Positions 11,472 through 22,475 of a stretch of 64,000 nt of DNA are shown piece by piece. Position numbers and translations under genes: made by a program. Each line of letters starts with the position of its first letter. Position 1 is the first letter of the stretch. The notes beneath the pieces were generated by a model, which was not told the DNA's origin, did no database searches, and saw only the letters and a program-made list of their open reading frames with translations. Source of the DNA: Lithodes maja (Eukaryota > Arthropoda > Malacostraca > Decapoda > Lithodidae); NCBI GenBank assembly GCA_037953745.1, contig JBAKBP010004319.1, positions 1 to 64,000 on the forward strand, given 5' to 3'.

Positions 11472-12469
11472 ATGGCGCCGCAACGAACCTGCACGAGTTG
11501 TTCCGGTAAATTTGGCCCTACCATGTTTGTTGATACTGATGTCCAAATTTGTAGATTTTGCCAGCTCCGAGAGAAGATTGCGGATGAATTGAATGCAGCT
11601 CACCGCAAGATCGATGCCCTGACTAAGAAGCTTGAATCCCTTCAAGAATTTGCCACACTCAACGTAGGAGTGCCCTTGGCCCAAGAAACCACTACGATAT
11701 CAACCGCCATTCCAGTGCATACAGTACCGGTACCGGTACCCACACCAGCAGTACCTTAGATGTTGCAGAAAATAATAATGACTCTACTCTCACTCCCCCC
11801 CAGGACAACTTTCAGTTAGTGAGAAACAATGTGCATCCCAGTACCAGTACCAGGAAGGTCATCCCGACAACATGCCAAAACCGCTTCAAAATTCTTGCTA
11901 TTGACGAGGAAGAGGAAACGGAAGAAGTTCGGCTTGTGGGCGACTCCATGGTCCGTGGCCAATTAACCGAGTTCTGCGCCAGGGCACCCAGGACCAGAAA
12001 GCGATTTTGTATCTCAGGTGGCGGCGTGAACAACATTGTTGCGGCTGTGGAAGAGGTTTCCAGGCTCGCCCTCGCAAGCACTACGTACCTCATCCACGTT
12101 GAATCTAACGATGTCCAACGGACACGGTCAGAGGAACTACTTTGCAAGTACCGGTGGCTGATCAGGTCCTTCAAGGAAAAATCTAATAGAATCTTAATTT
12201 CAGGAATTGTTCCCCGGATTGATGTAGAAAACCGATTCTACAACATAGCTACCAGTACAAATCGCCGACTAGCCAAACTCTGTAGGGAGGAGGACATCGG
12301 CTTTGTCGACACGTGGGATTATTTTTACTATGATAAATCTTTGTTTTCAGGAGATGGTGTACATCTCAATGAAGTAGGAGCTGCACGTCTTGGTCGTCTG
12401 CTGAACGATGCAGTCAAGGATTTCCGTTCAAAAAACGGGGTCAACCGGGGGTATCCGGGGGTAGTGTAA
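11472..12469 (+). pseudogene. CR1 ORF1: zinc-finger, coiled-coil and SGNH esterase
   Basis: CR1-type ORF1 proteins bind the element RNA, and many carry an esterase-like domain. The start is the ATG at 11472 (MAPQRTC). Visible in order are two Cys pairs (CTSC near residue 6 and CRFC near residue 32), a charged heptad-like segment after 'REKIADELNAAH', a Pro/Val-rich linker, and an SGNH hydrolase fold with 'VGDSMVRG' (nucleophile Ser), 'ISGGGVNNI' (block II), 'HVESNDV' (block III Asn) and 'DGVHLNEVG' (Asp and His of block V). One frameshift lies near 11725-11750 in a GTACCG micro-repeat and separates the finger part from the esterase part. Otherwise all four SGNH blocks are preserved. Confidence 0.85.
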
Positions 12470-12474
12470 GTCAA

Positions 12475-12945
12475 ATACGAACTGAAAATTCAGACAATGC
12501 ACATTCAGTAACATCCAACTCTAATACTCTTAAGGTGTTTTATGTACATGCTCGTAGCATACGCAATAAATTTCCAGATCTAGAGGAAATCGTGTTTACA
12601 GAACATTATGATATAATCGGCATTACAGAATCTTGGTTAAATACGGAAGACAGAGACTTTTTAGCCGAATATACACTTCCTGGTTATACAATGTTTGAGA
12701 AAAGTCGGATCAATAGAAATGGAGGAGGAGTTCTGTATTTTATAAAGGAAAGTCTTAATCCCGTCTTAATGTCAAAACCTCAAATTGCGAATATAGACAT
12801 ATCATACGTACTATTAAATAATAAACGAGGAACTAAAATAACACTAGCTTTATTATACAGACCCCCAGCTCAATCAGTGCAAACTGACAGTGAAATTTAT
12901 GAACAAATTGCAGAAATAACTAACATACAAGATACCGTAACTTAG
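12475..12945 (+). pseudogene. CR1 ORF2, endonuclease N-terminal part
   Basis: This is the first part of the AP-like endonuclease that nicks the target for reverse transcription. It contains 'HARSIRNKFPDLEEI', 'YDIIGITESWL' (catalytic Glu), 'NGGGVLYFI' and 'ALLYRPP'. The frame is already open upstream and overlaps the end of ORF1 in another frame. It ends abruptly at an inserted Jockey-like fragment. The remaining endonuclease motifs resume at 13514. Confidence 0.85.
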
Positions 12946-13513
12946 GGGGTTCTTTTCCCCTGCACAGCTTCTTGCTCTGTACAGGGGCATAGTGCGCCCT
13001 TGTATTGAGTATTGTTCACATGTGTGGGGAGGTTCCTCTCACACCGCTCTCCTAGACAAGGTTGAAAGGAAGGCCTTTCGTATCATTAACTCCCGTCCAC
13101 TCACCAACTCTCTGCAATCTCTCTCTCTCCGCCGCAATGTTGCATCTCTCTCGCTATTCTATCGCTACTATAATAATCAGTGTTCCTCAGAGCTATCCCA
13201 GTGCATACCACCTCCTTTACGTAGGGCACGTGGTACCCGTCTTGCAACTCAATCCCACCCCTACTCTGTGCAACTCTCCAACCCAAGAGTGAAACATTAC
13301 TCTCAAACTTTCTTCTACTCAACAGCTGAGCTCTGGAACTCTCTCCCAGAATTAGTTTTTCCCGCTTCCTATGACTTTAATTGCTTCAAACTCCGTGTGT
13401 CCAGGCATTTTGGCTCGAACGTCCCTTGATTTTGGCCCTGTCACTCTTTCAACTATGGGGGAGGCACTTGCTATAGGCAGTTATGCCTTTTGCCTCCCTC
13501 AATCACATAGAAA
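12946..13513 (+). mobile_element. Jockey-like 3' fragment inside CR1 ORF2
   Basis: A short 5'-truncated non-LTR insertion. A frame (about 12951-13429) encodes an RT C-terminal region: 'VRPCIEYCSHVWGG', 'DKVERKAFRIIN', 'LSLRRNVASLSLFYRYY' and 'AELWNSLP'. It resembles the C-terminus of Jockey_2 at 45016-45582. A 3' UTR of about 80 bases ends in an A-run at 13508-13516, the insertion's poly-A tail. CR1 sequence resumes at once with 'LGDFNLP'. I could not fix a target-site duplication. Confidence 0.8.
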
Positions 13514-13843
13514 AAAAAATCTTGGCGATTTCAACTTACCCGTGACTAAATGGGGCGATATTCTTACTTCGCACTCTGGACACGACCTCTATGCTAACTT
13601 GCAAGAGAGTTCACTTTTTCAATTTGTACAATCTCCGACCCGTGGTAATTATGTGCTTGACCTTGTACTCGCAACAAAAGAAGAATTAATAGAGAATTTG
13701 AATGTTGGTGATGAATTCAGTAACAGCGACCATCGTACGATAACTTTCACTTTAAAGTTTACTAGTAACAAATCAAATAGCAGCATTGAGAAAGTCCCTA
13801 ATTTCAAGAAAGCAAATTTTCATAAACTTAAACCAAAGCTTAA
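13514..13843 (+). pseudogene. CR1 ORF2, endonuclease C-terminal part
   Basis: The endonuclease continues with 'LGDFNLPVTKWGD' (catalytic Asp and Asn) and 'NSDHRTITF' (catalytic Asp-His). It breaks at the TTAA at 13840-13843, where piggyBac_1 begins. Codon phase is kept across the transposon: the Lys-Leu codons before the TTAA are followed in frame by Lys-Glu-Thr-Asp-Trp from 18096 onward. Confidence 0.9.
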
Positions 13844-14248
13844 CCCTCCAGCCCCGGGGGCTATAGCTCGCGACTGTGCTGCGGTACCGGGTGTTTTGAC
13901 GATCTTTGGGCTATGTTAACTACTCTGTAAGTCAATGAATATGGCATGTAATGTTGTGGATAAAAAAGAATAATGTTTCACAAACCTTCCTCTGTCCAAT
14001 GGCGTTGAGTAGAGGTCTCTAGCCCCTCTGGTTGCATAATGGTGAGCGCGGGAAGACGAGTGCTTTTCGGCGGCAAATTCTTCCCGCGTTCGGAGGCGTC
14101 GCCCCGGCCATGGCTACGACGCACCTAGCCGCTCGTCGCGCCAAAGTATTTATCTCCCTTAGACGATTTTAGTGTTTGATATTGAGAATGTGATGTTTAT
14201 TTGATATTTTTATAGTTATTTTGAGGCCAATTATATAAAGTATGTTTA

Positions 14249-14775
14249 TTAGGGTATCACTGTCAGTGATATTGCTAATTTTCACTCGATACCGTACATT
14301 TTATTAGTAATTGAGGTAGGTTATTGTTGTATTAGGCACTGATTATTCGTTATCACAGGTGTTTATTATACTTTGGCCATCAAATATTAGGTCTTGTGTC
14401 ACTTTCACTTTGACAAATATGCTTTAGAGAGTGTCACTGTCACTGATAATGCTCATTTTCACTCGATACTGTACATTTTATTAGTAATTGAGGTAGGTTG
14501 TTGTTGTATTAGGCACTCATTATTCGTTATCACAGGTGTTTATTATACTTTGGCCATCAAATATTAGGTCTTGTGTCACTTTCACTTTGACAAATATGCT
14601 TTAGAGAGTGTCACTGTCACTGATAATGCTAATTTTCACTCGATACCGTACATTTTATTAGTAATTGAGGTAGGTTATTGTTGTATTAGGCACTGATTAT
14701 TCGTTATCATAGGTGTTTATTATACTTTGGCCATCAAATATTAGGTCTTGTGTCACTTTCACTTAGTTATATGAT
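14249..14775. repeat. 177-bp tandem repeat in piggyBac_1, 3 copies
   Basis: The phrase 'ttttcactcgata' recurs at 14279, 14456 and 14633, exactly 177 bases apart. The whole units ('tattcgttatcacaggtg', 'ttggccatcaaatattagg') are nearly identical. They lie in the 3' non-coding part of the transposon. No coding capacity is seen. Confidence 0.95.
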
Positions 14776-15033
14776 TTGTAAACGTTTTATATACAATTTA
14801 TTGTGTCTTTTTTCACTGATTTATATATTTCTATACGTTCTAATCATATGAATGTCACTTGGTATATACATATGTGTCACTTTCACATATTATTATGGTG
14901 TAATTGTATTTGTATCAATTATCTCATAATACATGACTTTTGTATTACAATAAATTGGTTTTCTTCCACTTTTTGCCTATATATAATTATAGTGTACATA
15001 TTGTCATTTTATTTGGCAATTTCAGTATGATTA

Positions 15034-17900
15034 TTAGAACTCCAGCTTGGAGTGGTAATCAAAGAAACACTCTAAAGCACAGAGTGCCACCTTGCACTCC
15101 ACACACTCCATGGTTGACTTTTTACCTGGCCTCGGCCTCACCCTGCTGTTGTAGCAGACATGGCACCGCTTCTGCTGCGTTCTTCCTGATTCATTCTGAG
15201 GCAGCGAACCAAGCCTGTGCCTAATCAAGTATTGAGCACACTGCAAGCGGTCAATAACGGCGGGCCCAGGATGTGCCACTGCCCTCTGTGGTGTAGCATA
15301 CTTTTCCAGGAGCTCCGTCAACACCTGCTTTTGGAACCTCCGCAGGCTATTGAACTTCATGGGTGTGTTCACATTCCGAAGCTTGTATATATTGTAGGCA
15401 TTCAGAACTGACATGTCCACCATATGCAGAAAGAACTTTTTGTACCATCTGCACGAGGTACGCAGGCAGTCAATGAAGCCTATCTGCATGTCGGACTTGT
15501 CCACCAGCCTCATGTTGATGTTGTAGTCCAGGACAGCATCGGGCTTGGTCACCCTGGCCTGGGTGCGGCGATCCACCTTGCCAGTCTCCACCATTTCCCC
15601 CTTGTGAATGGTGGTCAGGAGGTTGACCTTCCACTGGTCGTGCCAGTGGATAGCCAGAATGGGCCCCGACTTCTTCTTGAACACATCACCTTTTTTGGTC
15701 TTTGGAGGGAAAGGTGGCATGCCCTTCCTTTTCCCTCGTACTGTGCCTACAGTCCCCGTCTTGCGCTCATGCAGGTACTGTGAGAGAGTGGGGGACGTGT
15801 AATAATTGTCTGTGTAGAGGACGTGATTCTTATGAAAGTAGCGGTCCATCATGGCTTGCACCACTGCTCCGCCAAAGCCAATGAGGGGGTCCACAAGCAA
15901 GTCCCCTTCCTTCCCGCTGTAGACCAGGAAGTCCAGGACATAGCCAGTTTGGCAGTCGCACAGCACAAATAATTTTATGCCAAAGCGATGTCTTTTTGAG
16001 GGGATGTACTGCCGGAAGCTGAGTTTTCCCCGGAACAGCACAAGAGACTCGTCAATGACAACCTTGCAGAAGGGCTTGAAGTAGGAGGTGAAGCGTTCTC
16101 GCATCATCTCGTACAACGTCCTAATCTTCCACAGCTTGTCTGGGAGGTGGACGTCAAGGTTGGTGACAAGATGGAGCGCTGCGAGGATATTAAGGTACCG
16201 GTCGCGAGACATATATTTCCCGAAGGCAGGGGTGGATATGAGATCATTGGTGATCCAATAGTCAGGCAACCTATGCTTCTTGACATGAGGCATTAGCATG
16301 GTGAGTGCCAGGAACACCATGAACTCTTTATGAGTCACTGGGGTCCACTGCCTCATGTGGCCCTTGGTCACCTTGCCCAAAAAGTGGACCTGGTATTGGT
16401 GCTGCTTATTTGTCTCTTTGACAACATCGCCTACCACCTCCTCATCAAAGAAGGCCTCAAATAGTTCGTGTGGTGGAGCATTGGGGCCTGCAGGAAAATT
16501 GGGGGTAATGCCTGAACCCTCCAGTACCTCATCAAAAGCTGGCACATCAGGGTTGTATCCATCCCCATCAACTACGTCTTGCCACTGAAAAACGTAGAAT
16601 GGGTCTTGTCTACGCTGACAAGGAGCTCCAGCTGGTGGCCCAGCACGCCCACGGCCAACTCGGGAGGCCCGCGCCCTAGGGCGGCGACGGCGTCGGTCAG
16701 GGCGTCGGCCAGCACGACGGGCAGCACGACGCCGGGCCAAGCGGATGGGTCGAGGGTCGTCGATGTCCATATAGTCATCGTCAGAGTGGTCATCTTGCCC
16801 TGACGGTGGACTTATGTAATCATGGCCAGAGTCTTCAGAGAGGTGCCCTTCATCATCAGTGGCCCCACATAATCTGGCGGTGAACGAGTGATGCGTGGGC
16901 GGCATGCGGGTGGGCGAGGTGGGGAAGGAGTGGCAGGTGAGGTTGTGTCCCCCCCGAGGTCCTGGGCTCCTTGGCCTGCGACGAGTGACAGAAAGCAATG
17001 CTTCACTGTCACTAGGCCCAGGAATTGGTGATGCGAGCTCAAAGACTTCTTCAGGAAGACATGTTGAAGGCGGGAGAGGTGGGGAGGACCGTGGGGAAAG
17101 TTGCGGGGGCGTATGGCTGGGGCCGGCAGGGGTGGACGCCGCGGGAGCCGCGAACAAAACTCTCTTATATTTCCTGCCTTTCCCCTTTTCGGCAGCAGTA
17201 TGTCTCCTGTCGGGGGACCTAGGAGGCAAATAGGCCGAAAGTGGGGGGGGTCCTCAACCCTTGGCAGTGGTGGGGGTGGTGGGGAAGAATGCGGGGCATC
17301 CGGGACATCTTGGGTGGCGTGGGTAGATAAGGGAGACAATGGCGGGCGAGAAGGGTCACCACGCTCACCCTCACTCACAGCCTCATCCTCACCAAGTATT
17401 TTTGCTTGTTCCCTAGCTGCCGCGGCCGCCTTCTCAAGTATTTTCTGCTTATATAAGTGTAGCTTGAAAGGCGATTTACCTGGGGAAGGGCTTGGCGTCG
17501 TGTCACTTATGCGAAATTTGGTGAGTGACCTTGAACTCTCCCACTCACTCACTCTCTCAAGTTCACTGTCTTTAGGTGAACCAGCTTCCTCAACAACTGG
17601 TATATCACCTTCATCACTCTCATCACTGTCATGTTCTCTCGCAAATCCCAGGAATTGCTCTTCTTTGTCACTCTCATGGCCATAATCACTCGACTTATAA
17701 TTACTGGAGTCGTCACTGACTTCATCATCAACAATATACTTGGCATCAGCACGCTCATAAAGTCTCAATGTCGTCTCAATACCTCCGGGAGATAACACAT
17801 TTAGGCGATGGCGTCGGGGTAAGGCGCGACGAACTTGCAAGGGCGTCGTAGGAAGCACGGTATCGGACACAGCGGAATCACTATTTGGCGTACTGTCCAT
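15034..17900 (-). pseudogene. piggyBac transposase, one frameshift
   Basis: A DDE/D transposase that excises and inserts the element at TTAA. The best start is the ATG at 17900 (MDSTPNSD). An acidic, low-complexity N-terminal third reads in one frame to about 17240. There a run of eight G (17247-17254) marks a probable one- or two-base slip, and the rest reads in another frame to 15034. Catalytic landmarks are 'VVIDESLVLFRGKLSF' (first Asp), 'HVLYTDNYYTSP' (second Asp) and 'NMRLVDKSDMQ' (third). The C-terminus is Cys-rich: CHVC, then CVEC and CALEC, a zinc-binding domain typical of piggyBac. Combined length is close to the 953 codons of the piggyBac_2 protein. Outside the single shift no stop is seen. 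Confidence 0.88.
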
Positions 17901-18097
17901 GATGGCGTCGGGGTAGATACTGTTGCTGTGGCGTCGTTTACGCCTGGTGGCGCCACCTACCGTCCCACGATACCAAAAATGTACGTGCGGCATTCGAAAG
18001 CACGCACGCAAGCAATGGGCGTTCAAAAGCCCTTCCGGGTTGCGCAGGCCGAGATTGTTATGGGCGTTCAAGAGCCCTTCCGGGGTGGAGGGGTTAA

Positions 18098-20166
18098 AGA
18101 AACTGACTGGAGCTTTCTGACTAACAATAACAACATAAATACATCTTGGGAGTGTTTCACAACCACTTACCTTAAGGCAGTGCAAGACTGCATACCATCG
18201 AAAATACGACGTCCAGGCCATAATGATAAGGCCAAATGGTGGAATAAAGATATTTCAGACTGTCTGCTTGCTAAACAATTTGCTAATGATATATTAAAAT
18301 CCTCACAAAATGACGAAGAACGGGTGAAATTTGTAGAGCTACGACGCAAAGCCAAAAAGTTAATTAAGCAAAGTAAAAAGACCCTGGAGTTACCTGTTGT
18401 GAATCAAAGTAAAACAAACCCGAAAGAATTCTATAGTTATATCAGAAAGAATAAAGTAGTTACTTCAACTGTTGGACCGTTAGTCGATGAAAATGGAGAA
18501 TACACCAAAGACGAAGTTCAAATGAGTAATGCCCTCAATACCTTCTTTGCATCAGTTTTTACAACCGAAGACCTCAGTGATATCCCTACACCATCGCCGA
18601 TTCAGATTGATAATTCAGATGTTCTAAGCAATATCACCGTTACAGAGAGAGAAGTATTGAATTGTTTAGATAAACTCAAGGTAAATAAAATGCCTGGACC
18701 TGATACAATCTCGCCTAGAGTTCTAAAGGAAGCTAAGGATGAGCTCTCCAAACCACTGGCATTGCTATTCAATGAATCCTTGCAGTCTGGGACTATGCCT
18801 GATCAGTGGAAGCTAGCCAACGTAACACCGATATTCAAAAAAGGCAGCAAATCCCTACCCAGTAACTATCGTCCAATTAGCTTAATCTCAATTGTATGTA
18901 AAATGCTAGAAATGGTCATAAGAGACAGACTCGTAAATCACTTAGAGGCAAATAACTTACTTAAAGATATTCAACACAGCTTTCGTAAAAAACGTTCCTG
19001 TTTAACATACCTCTTAGACTTCTTCCACAATATCCTCAACCTCTACGATGAGAGTAAAGCTGTAGATATTATATACCTTGATTTTCAAAAGGCCTTTGAC
19101 AAAGTTCCCCACAAACGTTTACTGCTAAAACTAAAAGCGTATGGAATACAAGACTGTGTGTTGAAATGGATAGAAAATTGGCTCAGCGACAGAAAGCAAA
19201 GAGTAGTCATAAACGGTAAGGCATCTAAATGGACCAATGTAAGTAGCGGGGTACCCCAGGGATCGGTACTAGGACCAATTCTCTTTCTAATTTACATCAA
19301 CGACATAGATGAGGGTCTCACCTGTACAATCTCAAAATTTGCTGACGATACAAAAATTGCAAATACCGTACTCTCAAAAGAACAAGGTGACGATATGCAA
19401 CACAATCTAGATAATTTGTCATGTTGGGCCCAAATTTGGCAAATGAGTTTCAATGCGGATAAATGTAAAGTACTACATATCGGATACCTAAATGAGAAAG
19501 CAAACTATTCGATGAATGGCACTCAGCTTAAGAATGTAAACAGAGAAACCGATCTGGGAGTAACAATATCGAGTAACCTAAAACCGAGCCAACAATGTTC
19601 AGAAGTTGTTAAGAAGGCAAACAAAATAATTGGCTTTATAGGCAGGTCATTTGAGCATAAATCCAAAGAAGTTATCCTAACCCTTTACAATTCCTTAGTC
19701 CGCCCTCTTCTGGAATACTGCGTTCAATCCTGGTGCCCTTATTACCAAAAAGATATAAACAAGCTAGAACGAGTTCAACGTAGAGTTACCAAAATTATAC
19801 CTAGCCTGAAGAACAAACCATACAAAGAGCGTCTTAGAGAAGTAAATCTATTTCCTTTAACCCAGCGCAGATTAAGAGGTGACTTAATTCAAGTGTTCAA
19901 AATCATCAAAGGCATCGACAATATGAACTGTAGTAAGTACTTCACTATCGACCAATCTAAATTACACGCGGGGAAACGGTTGCAAAATTATTGGTAAATC
20001 TTTTAACTCACACGAGTCTAAGAATTTCTTCTTCAATCGAGTTGTCAACTTGTGGAATGGGCTTCCCCGAGACGTTATAGACTGCAGCACCGTTGATTCA
20101 TTTAAACTCTGCTTAGACAAATATCTCGCATCAAACCCGCGACTGACTGCATTTGTAAATGAATAA
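18098..20166 (+). pseudogene. CR1 ORF2, reverse transcriptase part
   Basis: The RT and C-terminal part of CR1 ORF2 resume in frame after piggyBac_1. Landmarks are 'KMPGPDTISPRVLKE', 'WKLANVTPIFKKG', 'SNYRPISLISI', 'DIIYLDFQKAFDKVPHK' (catalytic Asp), 'SSGVPQGSVLGPILFL' and 'SKFADDTKIA' (catalytic Asp pair). A frameshift near 19960-19965 throws the frame to a stop at 19997. The native C-terminus continues in the other frame ('VVNLWNGLPRDV') to the TAA at 20164-20166. The equivalent part of CR1_2 (41312-42867) confirms the intended frame. Confidence 0.9.
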
Positions 20167-20399
20167 CTTTATTTTATGCCCCCCTCAGTTACTAACCCAT
20201 CCGTCCCCTACTAACTTCCTAATCCTGCCACGGACATTAGTTCCAGGGCAGTAGCCTCCCTTTCCAATGTTCCCTTACCCACTCTAAACCACTGTTTGGA
20301 CACTTGATCCTCAGTGTTTTGGAGGACAAGCAGCCTAGAAGGGTCACTAGACCTGTTGTTGCTTGATTTCCTTTGTACTCCTTCCTTTGTACTTTGTAC
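20167..20399 (+). other. CR1_1 3' UTR and terminal repeats
   Basis: Homologous to the minus-strand stretch 41006-41311 of CR1_2, including 'ccactgtttgg', 'gaggacaagcagcctagaa' and 'gcttgatttcctttgtactc'. The end is made of short direct repeats of CTTTGTACT type, in the manner of CR1 3' ends. Confidence 0.8.
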
Positions 20400-21007
20400 A
20401 GTGGTGGAGGTGAGGGAGGAGGAGCTTTATTCTGATTCTTTCTGGGTGGGCGTGAAAAACGTGCAGCTGATTTCTGAGTGGGGGGATTTTTGATGACAGC
20501 TAGGGTGTTGGTCTTGGGTTGGTTTGCTAAAAACTTTCGTATGATGATTAGATCTTTAGGGAAATCAACGGGGTCATGCACAGTGAAGTGTTGTAGGATG
20601 GAAAGGGGTAACACTTGCACGAGGTAGACAAAGAGAATTTGATTTTGTTGCTCCATGGGAAGAGCAGGGAATGCAGCTCTTACTTGCTGACGAATGGAGG
20701 CAATTGTGGTGTCTAGATCGCCTTCGAACTTTATGTCTTTAATTTTTGCAAAGGCGACGAAAATACCTAGTGATGGCCTAATGGCATCGATTACAATGGG
20801 TCTAAATTGATCCCAGGTGAGTTCAGGGGTTACCTGTGGGGCAACGAGGGAAACGGCTTTTCCCAAGTGCGTTAAGAGGATGGCTATTTTTGAACGGTCC
20901 GTGTTATAGGCCAAATCTAACACTGGTTTCACAATGTCCATGTATGTTTCTATTTCGTAGGTCTCCCCATCGTATTTCGGAATGGGAATGTGAGAACGGG
21001 CTGCCAT
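20400..21007 (-). CDS. Gypsy_1 gag, N-terminal part
   Basis: A structural gag-like protein expected to form the retrotransposon particle. The start ATG is at 21005-21007 (MAARSHIPIPKYDGETYE). The frame is open for about 200 codons to the CR1_1 boundary, where it runs into CR1 3' UTR. The mid region 'QVTPELTWDQFRPIVIDAI' and 'EQQNQILFVYLVQVLPLSI' looks like an all-helical capsid. The tail is basic and Pro-rich. Gypsy_2 gag at 60683 begins almost identically. No zinc knuckle is seen in the surviving part. Truncated by the CR1 insertion. Confidence 0.75.
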
Positions 21008-21080
21008 TTTTTGATGTTACCATGCTTCTATTGCTTCCAAAAAAATGTAATGTAATGAAATCTTCTATCCGAATCAAGAA

Positions 21081-21096
21081 CCACCGCTGCCGCCAA
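21081..21096 (-). other. Primer-binding site of Gypsy_1
   Basis: Beside the LTR tip the plus strand reads 'ccaccgctgccgcca', which resembles a tRNA acceptor end finishing in CCA. The family consensus for tRNA-Leu 3' ends (ccaccgctgccacca) differs at one base. On the minus strand it therefore begins TGG directly after the 5' LTR, as primer sites do. Gypsy_2 has the same site at 60757-60773. Confidence 0.75.
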
Positions 21097-21125
21097 TGTT
21101 ATGCCCTGATTTTATACAGGATTAA

Positions 21126-21766
21126 CCTGTTAAGCGCTAAATAGCCCTAGGAGCTAGGGTAGTTATTTGTGTATTTCTAGCCTTGGATTCTGACAGAATT
21201 CGTTATATTTACAATATAGACCATTATTTGTTTTCGGTATGCTTTTATTTTACATATATGATGTATATATGAACCTTCAAGAGTGCTAAAATAAGTGGGA
21301 AAAGCATTTGGGTGGTGAAAAACGAAGATATTGGCCACCCGGTCGTAATGTCAGGCGAGAGAGAGCTGCAGTCAACCCTCCTCTCTCGCTGTCTGTGAGG
21401 TAACTGAGACGAGCGGGGCGGTGTATGCTGGTGTCTGTGTGGTACATATCGATCTTTTCTGCAACCCACTTGTGCTACATTATCGCGGGAGAGAAAAATA
21501 ACCGATAAATGATGATAATAAGAGGGAAAATAGGTGATAATTGAGGAGGGGAGGGAGGGGGGAATAAGGTGGTGAAGGAGGGGAGGGGGGTGGGTGAGAT
21601 TTACATGGATGAGTACTGGAGGGGAATTATCTCACCTAGAGACAAATTTTTTTTTGTTTGATAGGCCCTTTTTTTTTTTGGAAAGCTTTTTTTATGGTCC
21701 TGCTTCCGTGAGGCCTATCGCGTTCCCTATAGGAAGCCTTCCGTGAGGCCTATCGCGCTTGCTGGG
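21126..21766. mobile_element. MITE_1: TTAA-flanked non-autonomous transposon
   Basis: Flanked by TTAA at 21122-21125 and 21767-21770. The uninterrupted LTR at about 2980-2995 reads straight across this point with one TTAA. The ends are inverted: CCTGTTAAGCGCTA at the left against CCCAGCAAGCGCGA on the opposite strand at the right, sharing AAGCGC. At 641 bp it has no transposase, so it is a piggyBac-type MITE. A direct repeat of 'ccttccgtgaggcctatcgcg' lies near its right end. Confidence 0.85.
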
Positions 21767-21784
21767 TTAACTTGGTATAGGTGG

Positions 21785-22415
21785 TGTCAAGACTTAGGAT
21801 CGTATAGTGGATTTAGGAATTAGTTACAAGACAAGTAAAGGGATTGGATTATCAGCCTAAGGGGGAAGCATTGAGATCGTCTCACCTTTGTTGTTAATTC
21901 ACATGCTATACATGGTCTATACATATTATAATGGCCACCAGTGAATATATATATAGACTTAGCTGGTTATTGGAGCATGTTGATGGATAGTAGGTGCTGG
22001 GATGTTTAATATATGGGACGATAGATGTGGTCGATCGCCGGTGTTGCTGGTAAGGGTTGTTGTTATTGAGTGGTACCCTTTATAGGGAGATATCTTAGAA
22101 CGTCAGCTTGGTAACAAGTGAAGCTAGACATGCGCAATCATTCTCGATGCTGCTAACGTTCCTCATATTACTTTAATTTCTATATTAAATAGTACTTAAT
22201 ACTTATGGAATACTATATTCTCAAATTAACTCTTTATAGAATAAATGTACACCATAGCCTATACCTTAATTACCCCTTATATATTATTCATCTGATATAC
22301 AAACCCATTTAACTTTACATGATACTTTGTGTATATACAGAATTATAGATCCCATTTTTAATCAATCCCAACTGGAAATAGAAAGGTCTATCGTGGACAC
22401 TCATAAGTCACGATA
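21785..22415 (-). repeat. BEL 3' LTR
   Basis: Pairs with 28234-28865. Both start TGTCAAGACT and end CACGATA in plus orientation. A few single-base differences and a longer TA run distinguish the two. Confidence 0.95.
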
Positions 22416-22475
22416 TATTCCCGGCCACCAAATATTTACAAATTTTACAATTTGGATTTAAACTAGTGTGGAAAA

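Larger units (their letters stand above)
13844..18093 (-). mobile_element. piggyBac_1 transposon
   Basis: The element is flanked by TTAA at 13840-13843 and 18094-18097, the target duplication specific to piggyBac. The termini are inverted: CCCTCCAGCCCCGG at the left, and CCCCTCCACCCCGG on the other strand at the right, differing by one-base indels. It is about 4.25 kb and carries a frameshifted transposase gene on the minus strand. The left third is non-coding and contains a 177-bp tandem repeat. It interrupts CR1 ORF2 precisely. Confidence 0.92.
9890..20399 (+). mobile_element. CR1_1: long CR1 retrotransposon, doubly interrupted
   Basis: A two-ORF non-LTR element of the CR1 group: 5' UTR with repeats (about 9890-11471), ORF1 with zinc-finger and SGNH esterase-like domains, ORF2 with AP-type endonuclease and RT, a short 3' UTR, and a 3' end of short direct repeats (CCTTTGTACT-type). 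Foreign DNA splits ORF2 twice: a Jockey-like fragment at 12946-13513 and piggyBac_1 at 13844-18093. Without these the element is about 5.7 kb, close to full length for CR1. The 5' boundary is uncertain because there is no empty copy. The 3' boundary agrees with CR1_2, whose end lies at 41006. Confidence 0.85.
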
